Below are positions 8,539 through 16,645 of a stretch of 64,000 nucleotides of DNA, one piece after another (position 1 is the first letter of the stretch; every line of letters begins with the position of its first letter). The notes beneath the pieces were generated by a model. The model was not told the origin of the DNA. It saw nothing but the letters and a program-made list of their open reading frames with translations, and searched no databases. The stretch lies in NCBI GenBank assembly GCA_050297855.1, contig JBNKTC010000002.1, forward strand, positions 124,001 to 188,000, written 5' to 3'. The translations under genes were made by a program, and so were the position numbers. Source of the stretch: SZUA-545 sp050297855 (GTDB lineage Bacteria > Campylobacterota > Campylobacteria > Campylobacterales > SZUA-545).

Positions 8539-9393
8539 ATGAAAACCATTTTTAGTATCCTGGAAAGACGTTCTCCCAATGCCATATATTTTTTGTCATT
8601 GTTGATACTACTTGTCGTGAGTCTTCTCTCCGTTGCCCTTCAAAATACCCTCTCTCTTGAGCCTTTTTATATTTTTGCCATCCTGTTCGCCAGCTGGTAC
8701 GGCTCCCGGAAAGCCGGCATTATTGTCGCATTGATGTCGACGACGGCATTGGTCGTCGCGAAAGCATATATTTTACAATACGCAATCGGTGCACTGGAAC
8801 TGGTATATATTGCCGCCCCGTACGGGGCCACTTTCCTGATCCTGGCGGTACTGATTACGAACTTCAGAAATGTCCATCGGGTCGAGGTAACGGCAGCCGA
8901 TACGGATAAGTTGACGGGTATCGGTAATGTCAGGAGTTTTTATGCCGGTCTTGCCAATGAATTGCTTCGATCCTACCGATATCAGCACGTTTTTTCCATG
9001 GCCTACATCGATGTGGATAATTTTAAAAACATCAATGACACGTTCGGGCATGCGACCGGTGACAAACTCTTGATCGAAGTCGCCGATTGCCTTGAGTCTT
9101 CCCTGCGGCGAACGGATATGGTAGCAAGGATCGGTGGGGATGAGTTTGTATGCCTTTTCCCGGAGACGGAGCAGGAGGAAGCGAAGGCCGTATTTATTAA
9201 AATAAAGGAGCTGCTGAAACAACGGATGCAGGTCCACGGCTGGCCGGTCGGGTTTAGTATCGGGCTGGTGACGTTTCAAACCTTGCCCGAGGATATTCAT
9301 GAGGCGATGGAGATCGCAGACAAACTGATGTATTCGGTGAAAAGTACAAAAAAAGACAATATTGCCTACAAGGTATGGCATGGAAAGATCTGA
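8539..9393 (+). CDS. Membrane-bound diguanylate cyclase (GGDEF)
   Basis: A 284-residue protein that makes cyclic di-GMP from GTP. The N-terminal 115 residues hold about four membrane helices and no recognised sensor domain. The GGDEF domain spans about 120-280: DKLTGIGNVRSF at its start, DVDNFKNINDTFGHATGD, and the intact active site RIGGDEF at residues 197-203. RTTD-type inhibitory-site residues (R190 and D193, exactly five residues before GGDEF) are present, so product inhibition is likely. All catalytic residues are intact. It is probably transcribed alone. Repeat copy B follows 27 bases after the stop. Confidence 0.93.
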   Translation: MKTIFSILERRSPNAIYFLSLLILLVVSLLSVALQNTLSLEPFYIFAILFASWYGSRKAGIIVALMSTTALVVAKAYILQYAIGALELVYIAAPYGATFLILAVLITNFRNVHRVEVTAADTDKLTGIGNVRSFYAGLANELLRSYRYQHVFSMAYIDVDNFKNINDTFGHATGDKLLIEVADCLESSLRRTDMVARIGGDEFVCLFPETEQEEAKAVFIKIKELLKQRMQVHGWPVGFSIGLVTFQTLPEDIHEAMEIADKLMYSVKSTKKDNIAYKVWHGKI

Positions 9394-9420
9394 CAGACTA
9401 ACATGCTTTTCTCTAAATAA

Positions 9421-9462
9421 AAAATAAAGTGGAGAGGCAATTTTAACCGTACCTCCTGCCTA
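9421..9462 (+). repeat. Dispersed GGGACAGGC-type repeat, copy B
   Basis: AAAATAAAGTGGAGAGGCAA, then TTTTAACCG and TACCTCCTGCC. It matches the first 40 bases of copy A almost base for base and then diverges, so the hairpin half is missing. It lies just after the GGDEF gene. Confidence 0.7.
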
Positions 9463-9519
9463 TTTTGAGATGAAGAGCGAGTATGACATTTTCTGAGATC
9501 ACAGAAAGGATGACTTTTT

Positions 9520-10026
9520 ATGATAAATCAACTACTGGGCGCTGTCTGTATTGTTATGTTTACTTTGAGTGTGACGACGCAGAGCGCGTTTGCCGATACC
9601 GCAGGGGATATCAAATACCGGAAATCCATGATGAAGTCGGCCGAGAGACATATGGGTGCTATTGTCAGTATCCTGAAATACGGAACCCGGAGTAACCAAG
9701 ACCTGATGATACATACTCAGGCTTTGGCCCAGCTCGCGGTGGTTACCGGTACGCTTTTCCCGAAGGGCTCCGGTTCCGGTGATACCGAAGCGAGTCCTGC
9801 GGTGTGGGAAAAGCCCGATGAATTTGCCAAGGCCGTTAAGCAGTTTGGTGATGCCACCCGGGATATGAACGCTGCCGCTATGGTGGGGGATATGGCTATG
9901 GTCGGCCATGCCCTGGGTGAGTTGGGTAAGGCGTGCAAGAACTGTCACAATCAGTTTGTAAAAAAGGGCGCTGCCCGAAATATGATATTGGATGTAGAGC
10001 ACAAGCCCGGGTCATTGAAGTATTGA
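9520..10026 (+). CDS. Periplasmic cytochrome c' type protein
   Basis: A 168-residue protein with a signal peptide (cleavage expected after SAFA, residue 25) and a single C-terminal heme site CKNCH (Cys139, Cys142, His143). The mature helical body with the heme site near the C-terminus is the cytochrome c' / c-556 layout (four-helix bundle). Such proteins bind NO or take part in electron transfer. The motif AERHMGAIVSILKYG in the first helix fits the family region that carries the distal ligand (a Met in c-556). AAAGGA precedes the ATG by nine bases. The upstream gene is the diguanylate cyclase, but a repeat separates them. Confidence 0.85.
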   Translation: MINQLLGAVCIVMFTLSVTTQSAFADTAGDIKYRKSMMKSAERHMGAIVSILKYGTRSNQDLMIHTQALAQLAVVTGTLFPKGSGSGDTEASPAVWEKPDEFAKAVKQFGDATRDMNAAAMVGDMAMVGHALGELGKACKNCHNQFVKKGAARNMILDVEHKPGSLKY

Positions 10027-10055
10027 ATTAATCATGAAGAGCAGGAACATATATA

Positions 10056-10220
10056 ATGCATAAATTAAAAATTATCGGCACATTACTGATCATTATTTCA
10101 TTATTGATGATCATTGGGTTTATGCTGCATAGCAATCTCTATTGGTATATTGTCGATGCCTTTGTAATCATCGTGAGTGGTATCAGTGGGGTTTTGTTAA
10201 TAAAGATGAAACCGGAATAA
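10056..10220 (+). CDS. Small two-helix membrane protein
   Basis: A 54-residue frame: MHKLKIIGTLLIIISLLMII at the start, then a second hydrophobic segment YIVDAFVIIVSGISGVLLI, ending KMKPE. It lies 29 bases after the cytochrome c' gene in the same direction. Its ribosome-binding site (AGCAGGA) is only moderate. The two clean membrane segments and basic ends support a real short membrane protein, perhaps co-transcribed with the cytochrome. No family recognised. Confidence 0.55.
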   Translation: MHKLKIIGTLLIIISLLMIIGFMLHSNLYWYIVDAFVIIVSGISGVLLIKMKPE

Positions 10221-10223
10221 ATC

Positions 10224-10442
10224 CTACTCTGTTTCCTCGTCGGGAACGTACTCCAGAAGATCTCCCGGCTGGCACTCCAAAAACGCGCAGATGTCATTCA
10301 GGGTGGACAGCCGGATCGCCTTGGCTTTTTGATTTTTTAGGATCGAGAGGTTTGCCAGGGTGATGCCTACGGCATCGGAGAGTTCGCTCAGCTTTTTTTT
10401 GCGTTTGGCCAGCATTACATCCAGATTGATCACGATCGCCAT
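10224..10442 (-). CDS. Short XRE-type helix-turn-helix regulator (YozG-like)
   Basis: A 72-residue DNA-binding protein. The helix-turn-helix is LSELSDAVGITLANLSILKNQKAKAIRLSTL at about 18-48, followed by CAFLECQPGDLLEYV, the usual end of Cro/CI-type domains in the YozG group. It starts one base after the stop of the DUF2975 membrane gene, so the two are co-translated. DUF2975 protein plus YozG-type regulator is a known pairing (yoaS-yozG in Bacillus). The natural target is unknown; autoregulation of the AT-rich promoter region at 10972-11192 is likely. Confidence 0.85.
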   Translation of the reverse strand: MAIVINLDVMLAKRKKKLSELSDAVGITLANLSILKNQKAKAIRLSTLNDICAFLECQPGDLLEYVPDEETE

Positions 10443-10443
10443 C

Positions 10444-10971
10444 TTAAACCGTCAACCTCTCATTTTCATACATTTCCAGTGATATTTTCCATATATGTCC
10501 CACGATGACCACAAAGATGCCGACGATCACCATCGAGAATCCGACGTTTGCATAGGCCTCGCTTTGAATGGCGCCTACCGTTTTCAGAACGAGACTGCCT
10601 ACCAGGGATTCAAATATCTTCGCAAAGTCTATCACGACAAGAAGGTACCCGATATACAAAACGGCTGCTATCGTGTTGCGGGAGAAAAACTCTCCTTTTT
10701 TGAAGAGGTCGAAAAGCCGAAAGAGTTTTTGAAAAAGCAGCATGTAGACGGCAATGGAGATCATCGGGATCAGTGCGATGAGGGCCTTGTGGGATGTTGT
10801 CAAGAGGGCTTCGCTGAAAACAACCTCTTTGGGCAGTTTGAGCAGTATCGACCATTCTCCTGCATAAAGAAGCCAAAAATACAACAGCGGGGTGCCCACC
10901 AGAAAAAGCAGGCTTAGATACTGCGCGATCCGGCTGAGGCGCGTTATTTTTGCATGAATTCCGGTGTCCAT
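10444..10971 (-). CDS. DUF2975 membrane protein
   Basis: A 175-residue inner-membrane protein with four helices (about 15-37, 58-82, 104-125, 142-165) and the DUF2975 pattern LFRLFDLFKKGEFFSRNTIAAVLYIG in the second loop. Function is not established; the family is nearly always followed by a YozG-type regulator, as here. AAAGGAAAGAAT precedes the ATG. It is divergent from the Omp85-like gene at 11193, across a 221-base AT-rich gap that contains TATATATTTATTGAATTACA-type promoter sequence and no other gene. Confidence 0.8.
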   Translation of the reverse strand: MDTGIHAKITRLSRIAQYLSLLFLVGTPLLYFWLLYAGEWSILLKLPKEVVFSEALLTTSHKALIALIPMISIAVYMLLFQKLFRLFDLFKKGEFFSRNTIAAVLYIGYLLVVIDFAKIFESLVGSLVLKTVGAIQSEAYANVGFSMVIVGIFVVIVGHIWKISLEMYENERLTV

Positions 10972-11192
10972 ATTCTTTCCTTTACACGCTGACAGTTATG
11001 TAAGCCAAATCTGTTTTAGCATTGTACTTTATAAGATATTCAGTATATATATTTATTGAATTACATGTATATTTTATCGTTATTCAATAAATTTTTGCTA
11101 ATATTTTGCGCAAGATCGAAGCATGTGGTTCTTTAAATCGAGAAGAATCGCAGTTGAATTAAAAATATTCGGATACAAAAGCGAGGTAGAAC

Positions 11193-12443
11193 GTGGCACG
11201 GGGATGGGTGATTTTTTTTCTTTTGTTTTCTATTGCATGGGCGGAGATATTTGGCAAGATCGAACGGCGCCGGGACCAGTATCTGCGAACACCGGGCTAC
11301 TTTGTCGTCCCGGCTCCCTATTCGCTTCCCGGAATCGGTACGGGCATGATGCTCGTGGGGATGGCCAACAATATCTACGGGACCCAGACCGACGTATTGG
11401 CGGATGTGATCGACGGGGATGCGGGAGGATACGGCTTTGCCGTCGCCGATTGGTACCTGATCGACAAGCATCTGAAATTCGAGATGCTCCACAACTACTT
11501 TGACAAAGCCTCGATGCAAAGTTACAAGACCCGGGGGATGGAATCCAAAAAGGATGAGTATGTACTGATCTCCGTGGATGAGATGCAGTTTACGGGGCTT
11601 AGGGCGACGGCATCGTTCTGGGACAAGATGCTGGAGTTTTACTCCATGGCCTACCTGGCCGGCTATCAACTTGACTCTATCCGGGACAAGGATGGGAAGC
11701 TACTCGTAGAGGCGGACGATATCGGGGTGCAGGATACGAAGTTTTACATCTTCGGGATGATGGCCGACTATACCGATGACCGCGTCGACCCTCGGCAAGG
11801 GTTTCGGTTTGATACCAGCCTTGACTACTCCCCGCCCAACGGGGACGAGGGACCGGACTTCTACCAGCATAACTACAATTTCACCGCCTATATCCCGCTG
11901 GGAAAACAGAGCAGCTGGGTCTTTAACTACTACCGATCCGATGCGATCGTACTGGAAGAGGGGGAGACGGATTACGACCGGCTTGCCGACCAGATGGGCC
12001 TGGACTGTACCCTTTTGAGCGACCCTTCCGAGCGAAGTGATTGCGAAAGTGTCATTGCAACGACCCAGGTCGCCAACAAATACGGATCGGCTACATCGCT
12101 GGGGGGACGCAGCCGGCTGCGCGCTTACCCGGAGGGACGCTTTGCCGGGGCCCATACCCAGTTTTACGGTACCGAATTCCGCTGGAACCTGACCGAGGAG
12201 GTGACCCCGTTTGATATCGGGTTTATGAAGGATATCCGTACCGGTGTCCAGGTGGCGTTTTTTTACGAGCGGGGGAGTGTGGCCGAAAGGATCAGTGACC
12301 TGGGCAAGGAGGAGCGCTACAGTACGGGCATGGGGGTGCGTGTGGTAACCGCTTCGGGACTTGTCTACCGCCTGGACGGCGCGACGGGGGACGAGGGGTT
12401 CGAGATGACGGTGATCGTCAACTACCCGTGGGAGATATTCTAG
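11193..12443 (+). CDS. Outer-membrane beta-barrel protein, Omp85/BamA-type surface antigen
   Basis: A 416-residue protein with a signal peptide (residues 1-17, ending AWA) and a C-terminal barrel of the bacterial surface antigen (D15) type. Recognisable are DDRVDPRQGFRFDTSLDYSP, the RLRAYPEGRFAG motif (lid-lock region, LRGY/RG in BamA) and FYGTEFRWNLTEEVTPFDIGF. It ends in the hydrophobic strand VIVNYPWEIF, as barrel proteins do. No POTRA repeats are present, so it is a barrel-only member, not BamA itself. The role is unknown; many such proteins are annotated as outer-membrane assembly or lipase-linked factors. The start is GTG 11193 after GCGAGG. Confidence 0.8.
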   Translation: MARGWVIFFLLFSIAWAEIFGKIERRRDQYLRTPGYFVVPAPYSLPGIGTGMMLVGMANNIYGTQTDVLADVIDGDAGGYGFAVADWYLIDKHLKFEMLHNYFDKASMQSYKTRGMESKKDEYVLISVDEMQFTGLRATASFWDKMLEFYSMAYLAGYQLDSIRDKDGKLLVEADDIGVQDTKFYIFGMMADYTDDRVDPRQGFRFDTSLDYSPPNGDEGPDFYQHNYNFTAYIPLGKQSSWVFNYYRSDAIVLEEGETDYDRLADQMGLDCTLLSDPSERSDCESVIATTQVANKYGSATSLGGRSRLRAYPEGRFAGAHTQFYGTEFRWNLTEEVTPFDIGFMKDIRTGVQVAFFYERGSVAERISDLGKEERYSTGMGVRVVTASGLVYRLDGATGDEGFEMTVIVNYPWEIF

Positions 12444-12481
12444 GGTTTGGATATGGAGAAGATGGAAAAAGAAGGATGGAA

Positions 12482-12706
12482 ATGAAACGACTGTTTTGGA
12501 GCTGTGTTATCATCAGCAACATATTTTGGTTTTCTGCCTGCTCGGGAAAGCAGGTAAAGTCGGTTTTGGATGATATCTCAAGAGATACCTATGAAAACAG
12601 CATGCGACAGCAGCGATATAAATATGGAGATGATCCGAGCTACGAAAGACCGCCGACATACGACCAGTATCAGCAGAGAAGAAAAGAGTCGCTGGAAAAA
12701 AATTGA
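12482..12706 (+). CDS. Small lipoprotein
   Basis: A 74-residue protein beginning MKRLFWSCVIISNIFWFSAC, with a lipobox ending in FSAC, so it should be lipid-anchored through Cys20. The short mature part is highly charged (SRDTYENSMRQQRYKYGDD, then ERPPTYDQYQQRRKESLEKN). AGAAGGA precedes ATG 12482 with five-base spacing. It follows the Omp85-like gene by 38 bases and may be co-transcribed with it and with the methyltransferase after it. No family recognised. Confidence 0.7.
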   Translation: MKRLFWSCVIISNIFWFSACSGKQVKSVLDDISRDTYENSMRQQRYKYGDDPSYERPPTYDQYQQRRKESLEKN

Positions 12707-12764
12707 GACAGTAGTCGTAACGTGTAATTCAGATGGAAGATCTAGAGATAATAAGGATAACCGA

Positions 12765-13793
12765 ATGACAGATGACAATGGAAAAAAACAGTTTTCGGGG
12801 ATTGTACGACTACCCATCAAATTTTTTCAGCTCGCCCTCTATATCCCGATCCAAATCCTTTTTATTCCCCTTATGATTGTCGGGCTGATAATAGGCCTCT
12901 ATAAGGAGATGGTCAACAGCAGGCGGCTGGGGGTCTCTTTTTCGGCAGGACAGGCGCTTCAGACGCGGTGGTTTATGCACTATCTCGGTACCCGGCCCGA
13001 CCCTCTTTCTGTGGCGTTTATCAAGAAGTTTCCATGTGAATCGCATTTTGCCTTGTGGTCTACGCTGGGGGCGTTGATTATCTCCCGACGCCTATTCGGT
13101 TTTAAAACATGGCTCTCTGAGGTTGCCAAACCCGCAGAGGCAGATTTGGCGGCTATTACGGGTGCGCGAACGGTCGTATTTGATAGGATCATGGAGAAGT
13201 ATATCGATACGGTGGAGCAGGTGGTTCTGCCGGGGGTGGGTTTTGATTTGATCGCCCTGCATTTTACTCAAGGAAAAGAGGTCAAGGTCTTTGAACTTGA
13301 CCAGGTCAAAACGCTCAATATAAAAGTCGAGACACTGGATAACGCGGGTATCGAACATGAATGGATCACCTATATCCCGGTCGATTATGCACACGAATCG
13401 TGGGCGGAGAGACTACTCGAGGCGGGGTTTGACAAGACAAAAAAGACGCTCTTCCTCTGGCAGAGCGTATCGCTCTACCTGGACGAGGAGCGTGTCAAGG
13501 CGACACTGAGGGATATGGCGGATCTTTGTGCAGAGGGGAGTGTTATCGCGCAGGATTTTTACTCCAAGGCGTACAGCCTGGGCGAGTACTCGTGGCTTGC
13601 CAAACGAAACATGCGCCTGATCGAGAGCATGGGCGAGCCCGCCAGATTCGGTATTGATATGTCGGGTGATCCCAAAGGGGCCGTTGACGCTTTGTTGGAC
13701 GAGTGCGGGTTAACCATGACGGAGTACATCCAATTCGGCGAAAAGCTGGATGTCAGACCGTTTTACTGCATTGTCGAGGCTGTAAAAGAATAA
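12765..13793 (+). CDS. Membrane-anchored LCM-family SAM methyltransferase
   Basis: A 342-residue protein. Residues about 18-45 form one or two membrane segments (LPIKFFQLALYIPIQILFI). Residues from about 80 on match the leucine carboxyl methyltransferase / TIGR00027-type family: ITGARTVVFDRIMEKYI, then VEQVVLPGVGFDLIAL, VKVFELDQ, and LWQSVSLYLDEERVKATLRDM. The SAM-binding motif usually reads LGAGLDTRA; here it is PGVGFDLIA, still plausible but changed. The substrate is unknown. The start ATG 12765 has AAGGA at eight bases, whereas the longer frame from 12570 overlaps the lipoprotein gene. Repeat copy C touches its stop codon. Confidence 0.8.
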   Translation: MTDDNGKKQFSGIVRLPIKFFQLALYIPIQILFIPLMIVGLIIGLYKEMVNSRRLGVSFSAGQALQTRWFMHYLGTRPDPLSVAFIKKFPCESHFALWSTLGALIISRRLFGFKTWLSEVAKPAEADLAAITGARTVVFDRIMEKYIDTVEQVVLPGVGFDLIALHFTQGKEVKVFELDQVKTLNIKVETLDNAGIEHEWITYIPVDYAHESWAERLLEAGFDKTKKTLFLWQSVSLYLDEERVKATLRDMADLCAEGSVIAQDFYSKAYSLGEYSWLAKRNMRLIESMGEPARFGIDMSGDPKGAVDALLDECGLTMTEYIQFGEKLDVRPFYCIVEAVKE

Positions 13794-13880
13794 AAGGGAC
13801 AGGCAACTTTAATTCTGCCCTCGCTCTTTTTCCACCTTTGCGCTTCTCTGTCGGGGAAAACAAGCTATACAATTTTTGTT
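13790..13880 (+). repeat. Dispersed repeat, copy C, with remnant of the MITE-like element
   Basis: ATAAAAGGGACAGGCAACTT followed by TAATTCTGCCC, then TCGCTCTTTTTCCACC and TCTGTCGGGGAAAACAAGC. The first part is the dispersed repeat. The last part matches the right arm of the palindrome at 6185-6315, so the composite was shortened inside. Its first bases overlap the stop of the methyltransferase gene. Confidence 0.6.
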
Positions 13881-13969
13881 ATGTAATGTTGTAAAACTAA
13901 GCAGATAGTTAATACAATGTATCAACTTTTTTAAAAAATTAATTGCTACAGAATGGCAAAGGTTAAGCT

Positions 13970-14647
13970 TTGAAGGTAATTAAAATCCTCTCACTCTTGC
14001 TCACGGTATTTTTTATGTTTGGATGCGAAGCAGAAGACAATCGAGAACAACAAACCGATGACCCGCAAAAAAGCACTTACTTCGTGACGGTATCCGATAC
14101 CAGCGATTTAAACGAAACGGCTGATCTATTGTTAGACAGTTACGCGTCCGTTGAAGTCTTAGATGTATTGGAAAGCAGCAACTCTCTTCTTATGAAGTCT
14201 GATCCGGAAGATTATGAACTAATGCAAAGTGAAAGAGACGGTTTGGATTTTACCGACTATTATGCTTACGGAGAGACAGATGCCCTTGATGACATTGTCC
14301 GATGGTCAAGATTTTTTGTAAGTGAAACGGATGCCGGTGAATGGCTTAATGACATTGATACGCTCTATTACATGATACCGGGGGATAGCGTTGAGGTTCA
14401 TTTCCTTGACCTGAACCTTACCGGGACTGTAAAAGAAGCTGAAACATCGGATGCCGGAAACAGATACATAGTAGTAGATAGTAACAACGCTTACTTTTCG
14501 GTATTTTTTGGCACTAATAATAGCACAGCCGGAACGATATATCCCGTTGACAGTGACCCATATACGTATAAATTTGACGGAAGCTATGGATATGTCATGC
14601 CCGAACATGAACTGACGTATCTGACCGGAGCACTTGGTCTTGAATAA
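13970..14647 (+). CDS. Hypothetical lipoprotein, 225 residues
   Basis: Begins MKVIKILSLLLTVFFMFGC, a clear lipobox (FMFGC), so it should be anchored at Cys19. The mature part is very acidic and rich in Asp, Tyr and Ser. Its C-terminal half (about 110-220) has short beta-like segments (SVEVHFLDLNLTGTVKEAE, RYIVVDSNNAYFSVFFGT). No family recognised. Lower GC than the housekeeping genes suggests an acquired gene. The start is TTG 13970 after AAAGG. It sits between two dispersed repeats (copies C and D). Confidence 0.7.
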   Translation: MKVIKILSLLLTVFFMFGCEAEDNREQQTDDPQKSTYFVTVSDTSDLNETADLLLDSYASVEVLDVLESSNSLLMKSDPEDYELMQSERDGLDFTDYYAYGETDALDDIVRWSRFFVSETDAGEWLNDIDTLYYMIPGDSVEVHFLDLNLTGTVKEAETSDAGNRYIVVDSNNAYFSVFFGTNNSTAGTIYPVDSDPYTYKFDGSYGYVMPEHELTYLTGALGLE

Positions 14648-14649
14648 AA

Positions 14650-14722
14650 TTAGAAATAAGGGGACAGGCAACTTTAACCGGACCGCCTGCTCTTATACCG
14701 GGCGGGCAGCTTCTTTGTGAAG
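14650..14722 (+). repeat. Dispersed GGGACAGGC-type repeat, copy D
   Basis: AGAAATAAGGGGACAGGCAA, CTTTAACCG, then CTGCTCTTATACCGGGCGGG. This is the copy closest to copy A over its full length. CCGCC pairs with GGCGG and CTGC with GCAG, followed by TTCTTT, so it can double as a terminator for the lipoprotein gene that ends three bases upstream. Confidence 0.7.
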
Positions 14723-14733
14723 GAGAAGAGAAC

Positions 14734-15087
14734 ATGAACAAACATGAAAAGCTTAACTACGTAGAGTTTGCAGCTAACGACCTGGTAGCGACAAAAGCGT
14801 TTTTTTCTACGGCATTCGGGTGGGAGTTTGTAGACTTCGGTCCCGAATATACCTCGTTTTCCGACCAGGGTCTGGACGGAGGTTTTTTTCAGGCGGATGT
14901 GTGCAGCCGGACATCAAACGGCGGGGCACTGCTTGTTTTTTACAGTTCGGATCTTGAAGCGACACAGGTAAAAGTCGTCGGCAACGGCGGTACGGTCGTG
15001 CGCCCGATCTTCGATTTTCCCGGCGGTCGTCGTTTTCATTTTACGGAACCAAGCGGTAACGAATTTGCCGTATGGTCGGATAAATGA
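14734..15087 (+). CDS. VOC-family (glyoxalase/bleomycin-resistance-like) protein
   Basis: A 117-residue single-domain VOC protein: LNYVEFAANDLVATKAFFSTAFGWEFVDFG at the start, GGALLVFYSSDLEATQVKVVGNGGTVVRPIFDFPGGRRFHFTEPSGNEFAVW at the end. VOC proteins use paired beta-alpha-beta-beta-beta units, often around a divalent metal. Glu11 and Glu109 are candidate ligands by position. The substrate cannot be told; the closest type is the PhnB/glyoxalase-like group. AAGGAGAAG precedes the ATG. Confidence 0.85.
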   Translation: MNKHEKLNYVEFAANDLVATKAFFSTAFGWEFVDFGPEYTSFSDQGLDGGFFQADVCSRTSNGGALLVFYSSDLEATQVKVVGNGGTVVRPIFDFPGGRRFHFTEPSGNEFAVWSDK

Positions 15088-15102
15088 ATAAAGAAGTCGA
15101 TC

Positions 15103-15432
15103 ATGATTACTAAACAACCACCCGTAGCCAGGTGGCGGGGGCTTTTTATCGGGCTTTTTTTCTGGGTCTATCTCTCTTTTATGTCGGCTTTTCTGTTCGA
15201 TTCGCCACAGGCGGCGGAGAGTGTGGCGGCCAATAGCCTGGCGTGGTCGATCTGGACGTATCCTTTGGTGCATCTTCTGGCTATTGTGCTGAGCCGCCTG
15301 GCCGCGGCGAAGAGTAGAGATGCCCGGAGCGTTCGGCGGTTGGCGCGGCTTTGGTGGGTAAACATCGCCTGGTTTGCAGGGAGCTTTGCCTGGATCATGC
15401 TGGTGTGCGGCGGCGATCTGGGGTGTGCGTAG
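15103..15432 (+). CDS. Hypothetical membrane protein, 109 residues
   Basis: A three-helix protein: FIGLFFWVYLSFMSAFLF (about 14-31), SIWTYPLVHLLAIVLSRLAA (about 48-68) and WWVNIAWFAGSFAWIMLVC (about 84-103). An Arg/Ala-rich cytoplasmic loop separates helices two and three. The gene starts 15 bases after the VOC gene and may share its transcript. I see no motif that gives a function. Confidence 0.6.
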   Translation: MITKQPPVARWRGLFIGLFFWVYLSFMSAFLFDSPQAAESVAANSLAWSIWTYPLVHLLAIVLSRLAAAKSRDARSVRRLARLWWVNIAWFAGSFAWIMLVCGGDLGCA

Positions 15433-15481
15433 CAATCAAGTATAAGCTACACTGTAGATCACCAAAGAGAAAGGAGTAGCG

Positions 15482-16192
15482 ATGAAAAAGGTCTGTATCG
15501 TCGGGGCTTCGGGGAAACTGGGCCGGTATATGGTGCGTCATGCGCTGGACAGGGGGTATGAAGTGGTCGGGGTCTGCCGGGAGCAGAGCGTGGGTAAGCT
15601 GGATGATTTTAAAGGGCGTATCACGATCGTGCCCGGGGATACGAACGACCGGGAGGTGATCCGGCGGGCCGTTGCCGGGTGCGACGGGGTGTTGACGGTG
15701 CTGGTGCCCTGGGGCGTGCAGCAGTATGCCACCGGTACGGCGCAGGCGGTGCTTGATTTCGCCGAGCCGGGTGCACGCCTGATCTTTTCCAGCGGGTGGC
15801 ATATTTCGCGCGACGGCAAGGACATCTACCCGTGGAAGCTCCGGCTGTTTGTGGCGGTTTTCGGCTGGCTCGCCCGCCTGGCACGTTTTGCCGACCTGGG
15901 GGACCAGGTGGAGGCGTGCCGGAGGATCTTCGCCAGCGATACGCAGTGGACCCTGGTACGGGCAAGCGACCTGGAGGAGGGCGAGAGCCAGGGACTCCCG
16001 GCCTGGAGCTACCACGTGGGGGACCCCGTCCTGGCGAGCAACCTCACGCGGCGCATCGATTTTGCACTCTTTATGGTCGCAGCACTTGAGAACGACGCGC
16101 TGATCCGGGAAGCCCCGGCGATCGTCGGGTGCCGTACCCCTTCGGCGCTTGAGCATGGCAAAAATCCATACGTTACTTCAGATTCAATCTAA
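15482..16192 (+). CDS. NAD(P)-binding Rossmann protein, NmrA/SDR-like
   Basis: A 236-residue protein with the dinucleotide-binding start MKKVCIVGASGKLGRYMVRHAL (GxxGxxG) and an NmrA-like continuation: VVGVCREQSV, ITIVPGDTNDREVIRRAVAGCDGVLTVL, and RLIFSSGWHIS. The classical SDR catalytic YxxxK is not evident, so it may be a redox-sensing or atypical reductase member. Substrate unknown. AAAGGAG precedes the ATG. It is in the same direction as the thioredoxin gene, 40 bases upstream of it. Confidence 0.8.
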   Translation: MKKVCIVGASGKLGRYMVRHALDRGYEVVGVCREQSVGKLDDFKGRITIVPGDTNDREVIRRAVAGCDGVLTVLVPWGVQQYATGTAQAVLDFAEPGARLIFSSGWHISRDGKDIYPWKLRLFVAVFGWLARLARFADLGDQVEACRRIFASDTQWTLVRASDLEEGESQGLPAWSYHVGDPVLASNLTRRIDFALFMVAALENDALIREAPAIVGCRTPSALEHGKNPYVTSDSI

Positions 16193-16232
16193 TTTGTCAT
16201 AATGCATCTTATAAAAAATATAAGGATATACA

Positions 16233-16604
16233 GTGGCAACCATTGAACTGACAGAAGAGAATTTTGAAAAAACCATCACCGACAACGATATCGTCATTAT
16301 CGATTTCTGGGCTGAGTGGTGCGGACCGTGCAAGTCATTCGGGCCCATTTTTGAAAAGGCGTCGGAGGAGTTCCCCGACATTACGTTTGCAAAGGTCAAT
16401 ACGGAAGAACAGCAGGCGCTGGCAGGGCACTTCCAGATCCGCTCCATCCCGACGGTCATGGTGATGAAAGAGAAGGTGATCGTATTTCAACAGCCCGGTA
16501 TGCTGCCACAGGAGGCGTTTGCCGATCTGCTCGGGCAGGTGAAGGCACTTGATATGGATGAGGTGCGTAAACAGATCGAAGAGCAGCAGGCTGCCCAGCA
16601 GTAA
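16233..16604 (+). CDS. Thioredoxin
   Basis: A 123-residue thioredoxin: IVIIDFWAEWCGPCKSFGPIF with active-site Cys30 and Cys33, cis-Pro in IRSIPTVMVMKE, and the ending helix. It reduces protein disulfides in the cytoplasm, using electrons from thioredoxin reductase (not in the window). It is about 15 residues longer than E. coli TrxA because of a Gln/Glu-rich tail (VRKQIEEQQAAQQ). The start is GTG 16233 with AAGGA upstream. It ends at a shared terminator with the convergent methyltransferase gene. Confidence 0.92.
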   Translation: MATIELTEENFEKTITDNDIVIIDFWAEWCGPCKSFGPIFEKASEEFPDITFAKVNTEEQQALAGHFQIRSIPTVMVMKEKVIVFQQPGMLPQEAFADLLGQVKALDMDEVRKQIEEQQAAQQ

Positions 16605-16622
16605 TAAGACTCCCCCATCATG

Positions 16623-16640
16623 CCGCCCCGGGCGGGGCGG
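16623..16640. terminator. Hairpin between convergent genes
   Basis: CCGCCCC/GGGGCGG stem with GGGC loop, 18 bases after the thioredoxin stop and 5 bases before the end of the convergent methyltransferase gene. It can serve both strands; the T-run on the plus side (TTGTGTT) is weak. Confidence 0.7.
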
Positions 16641-16645
16641 TTGTG

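Noticed and set aside
9483..9695. 70-codon frame overlapping the start of the cytochrome gene
   Set aside because: Out of frame with the signal peptide and heme motif of the cytochrome gene, which has the better ribosome-binding site.
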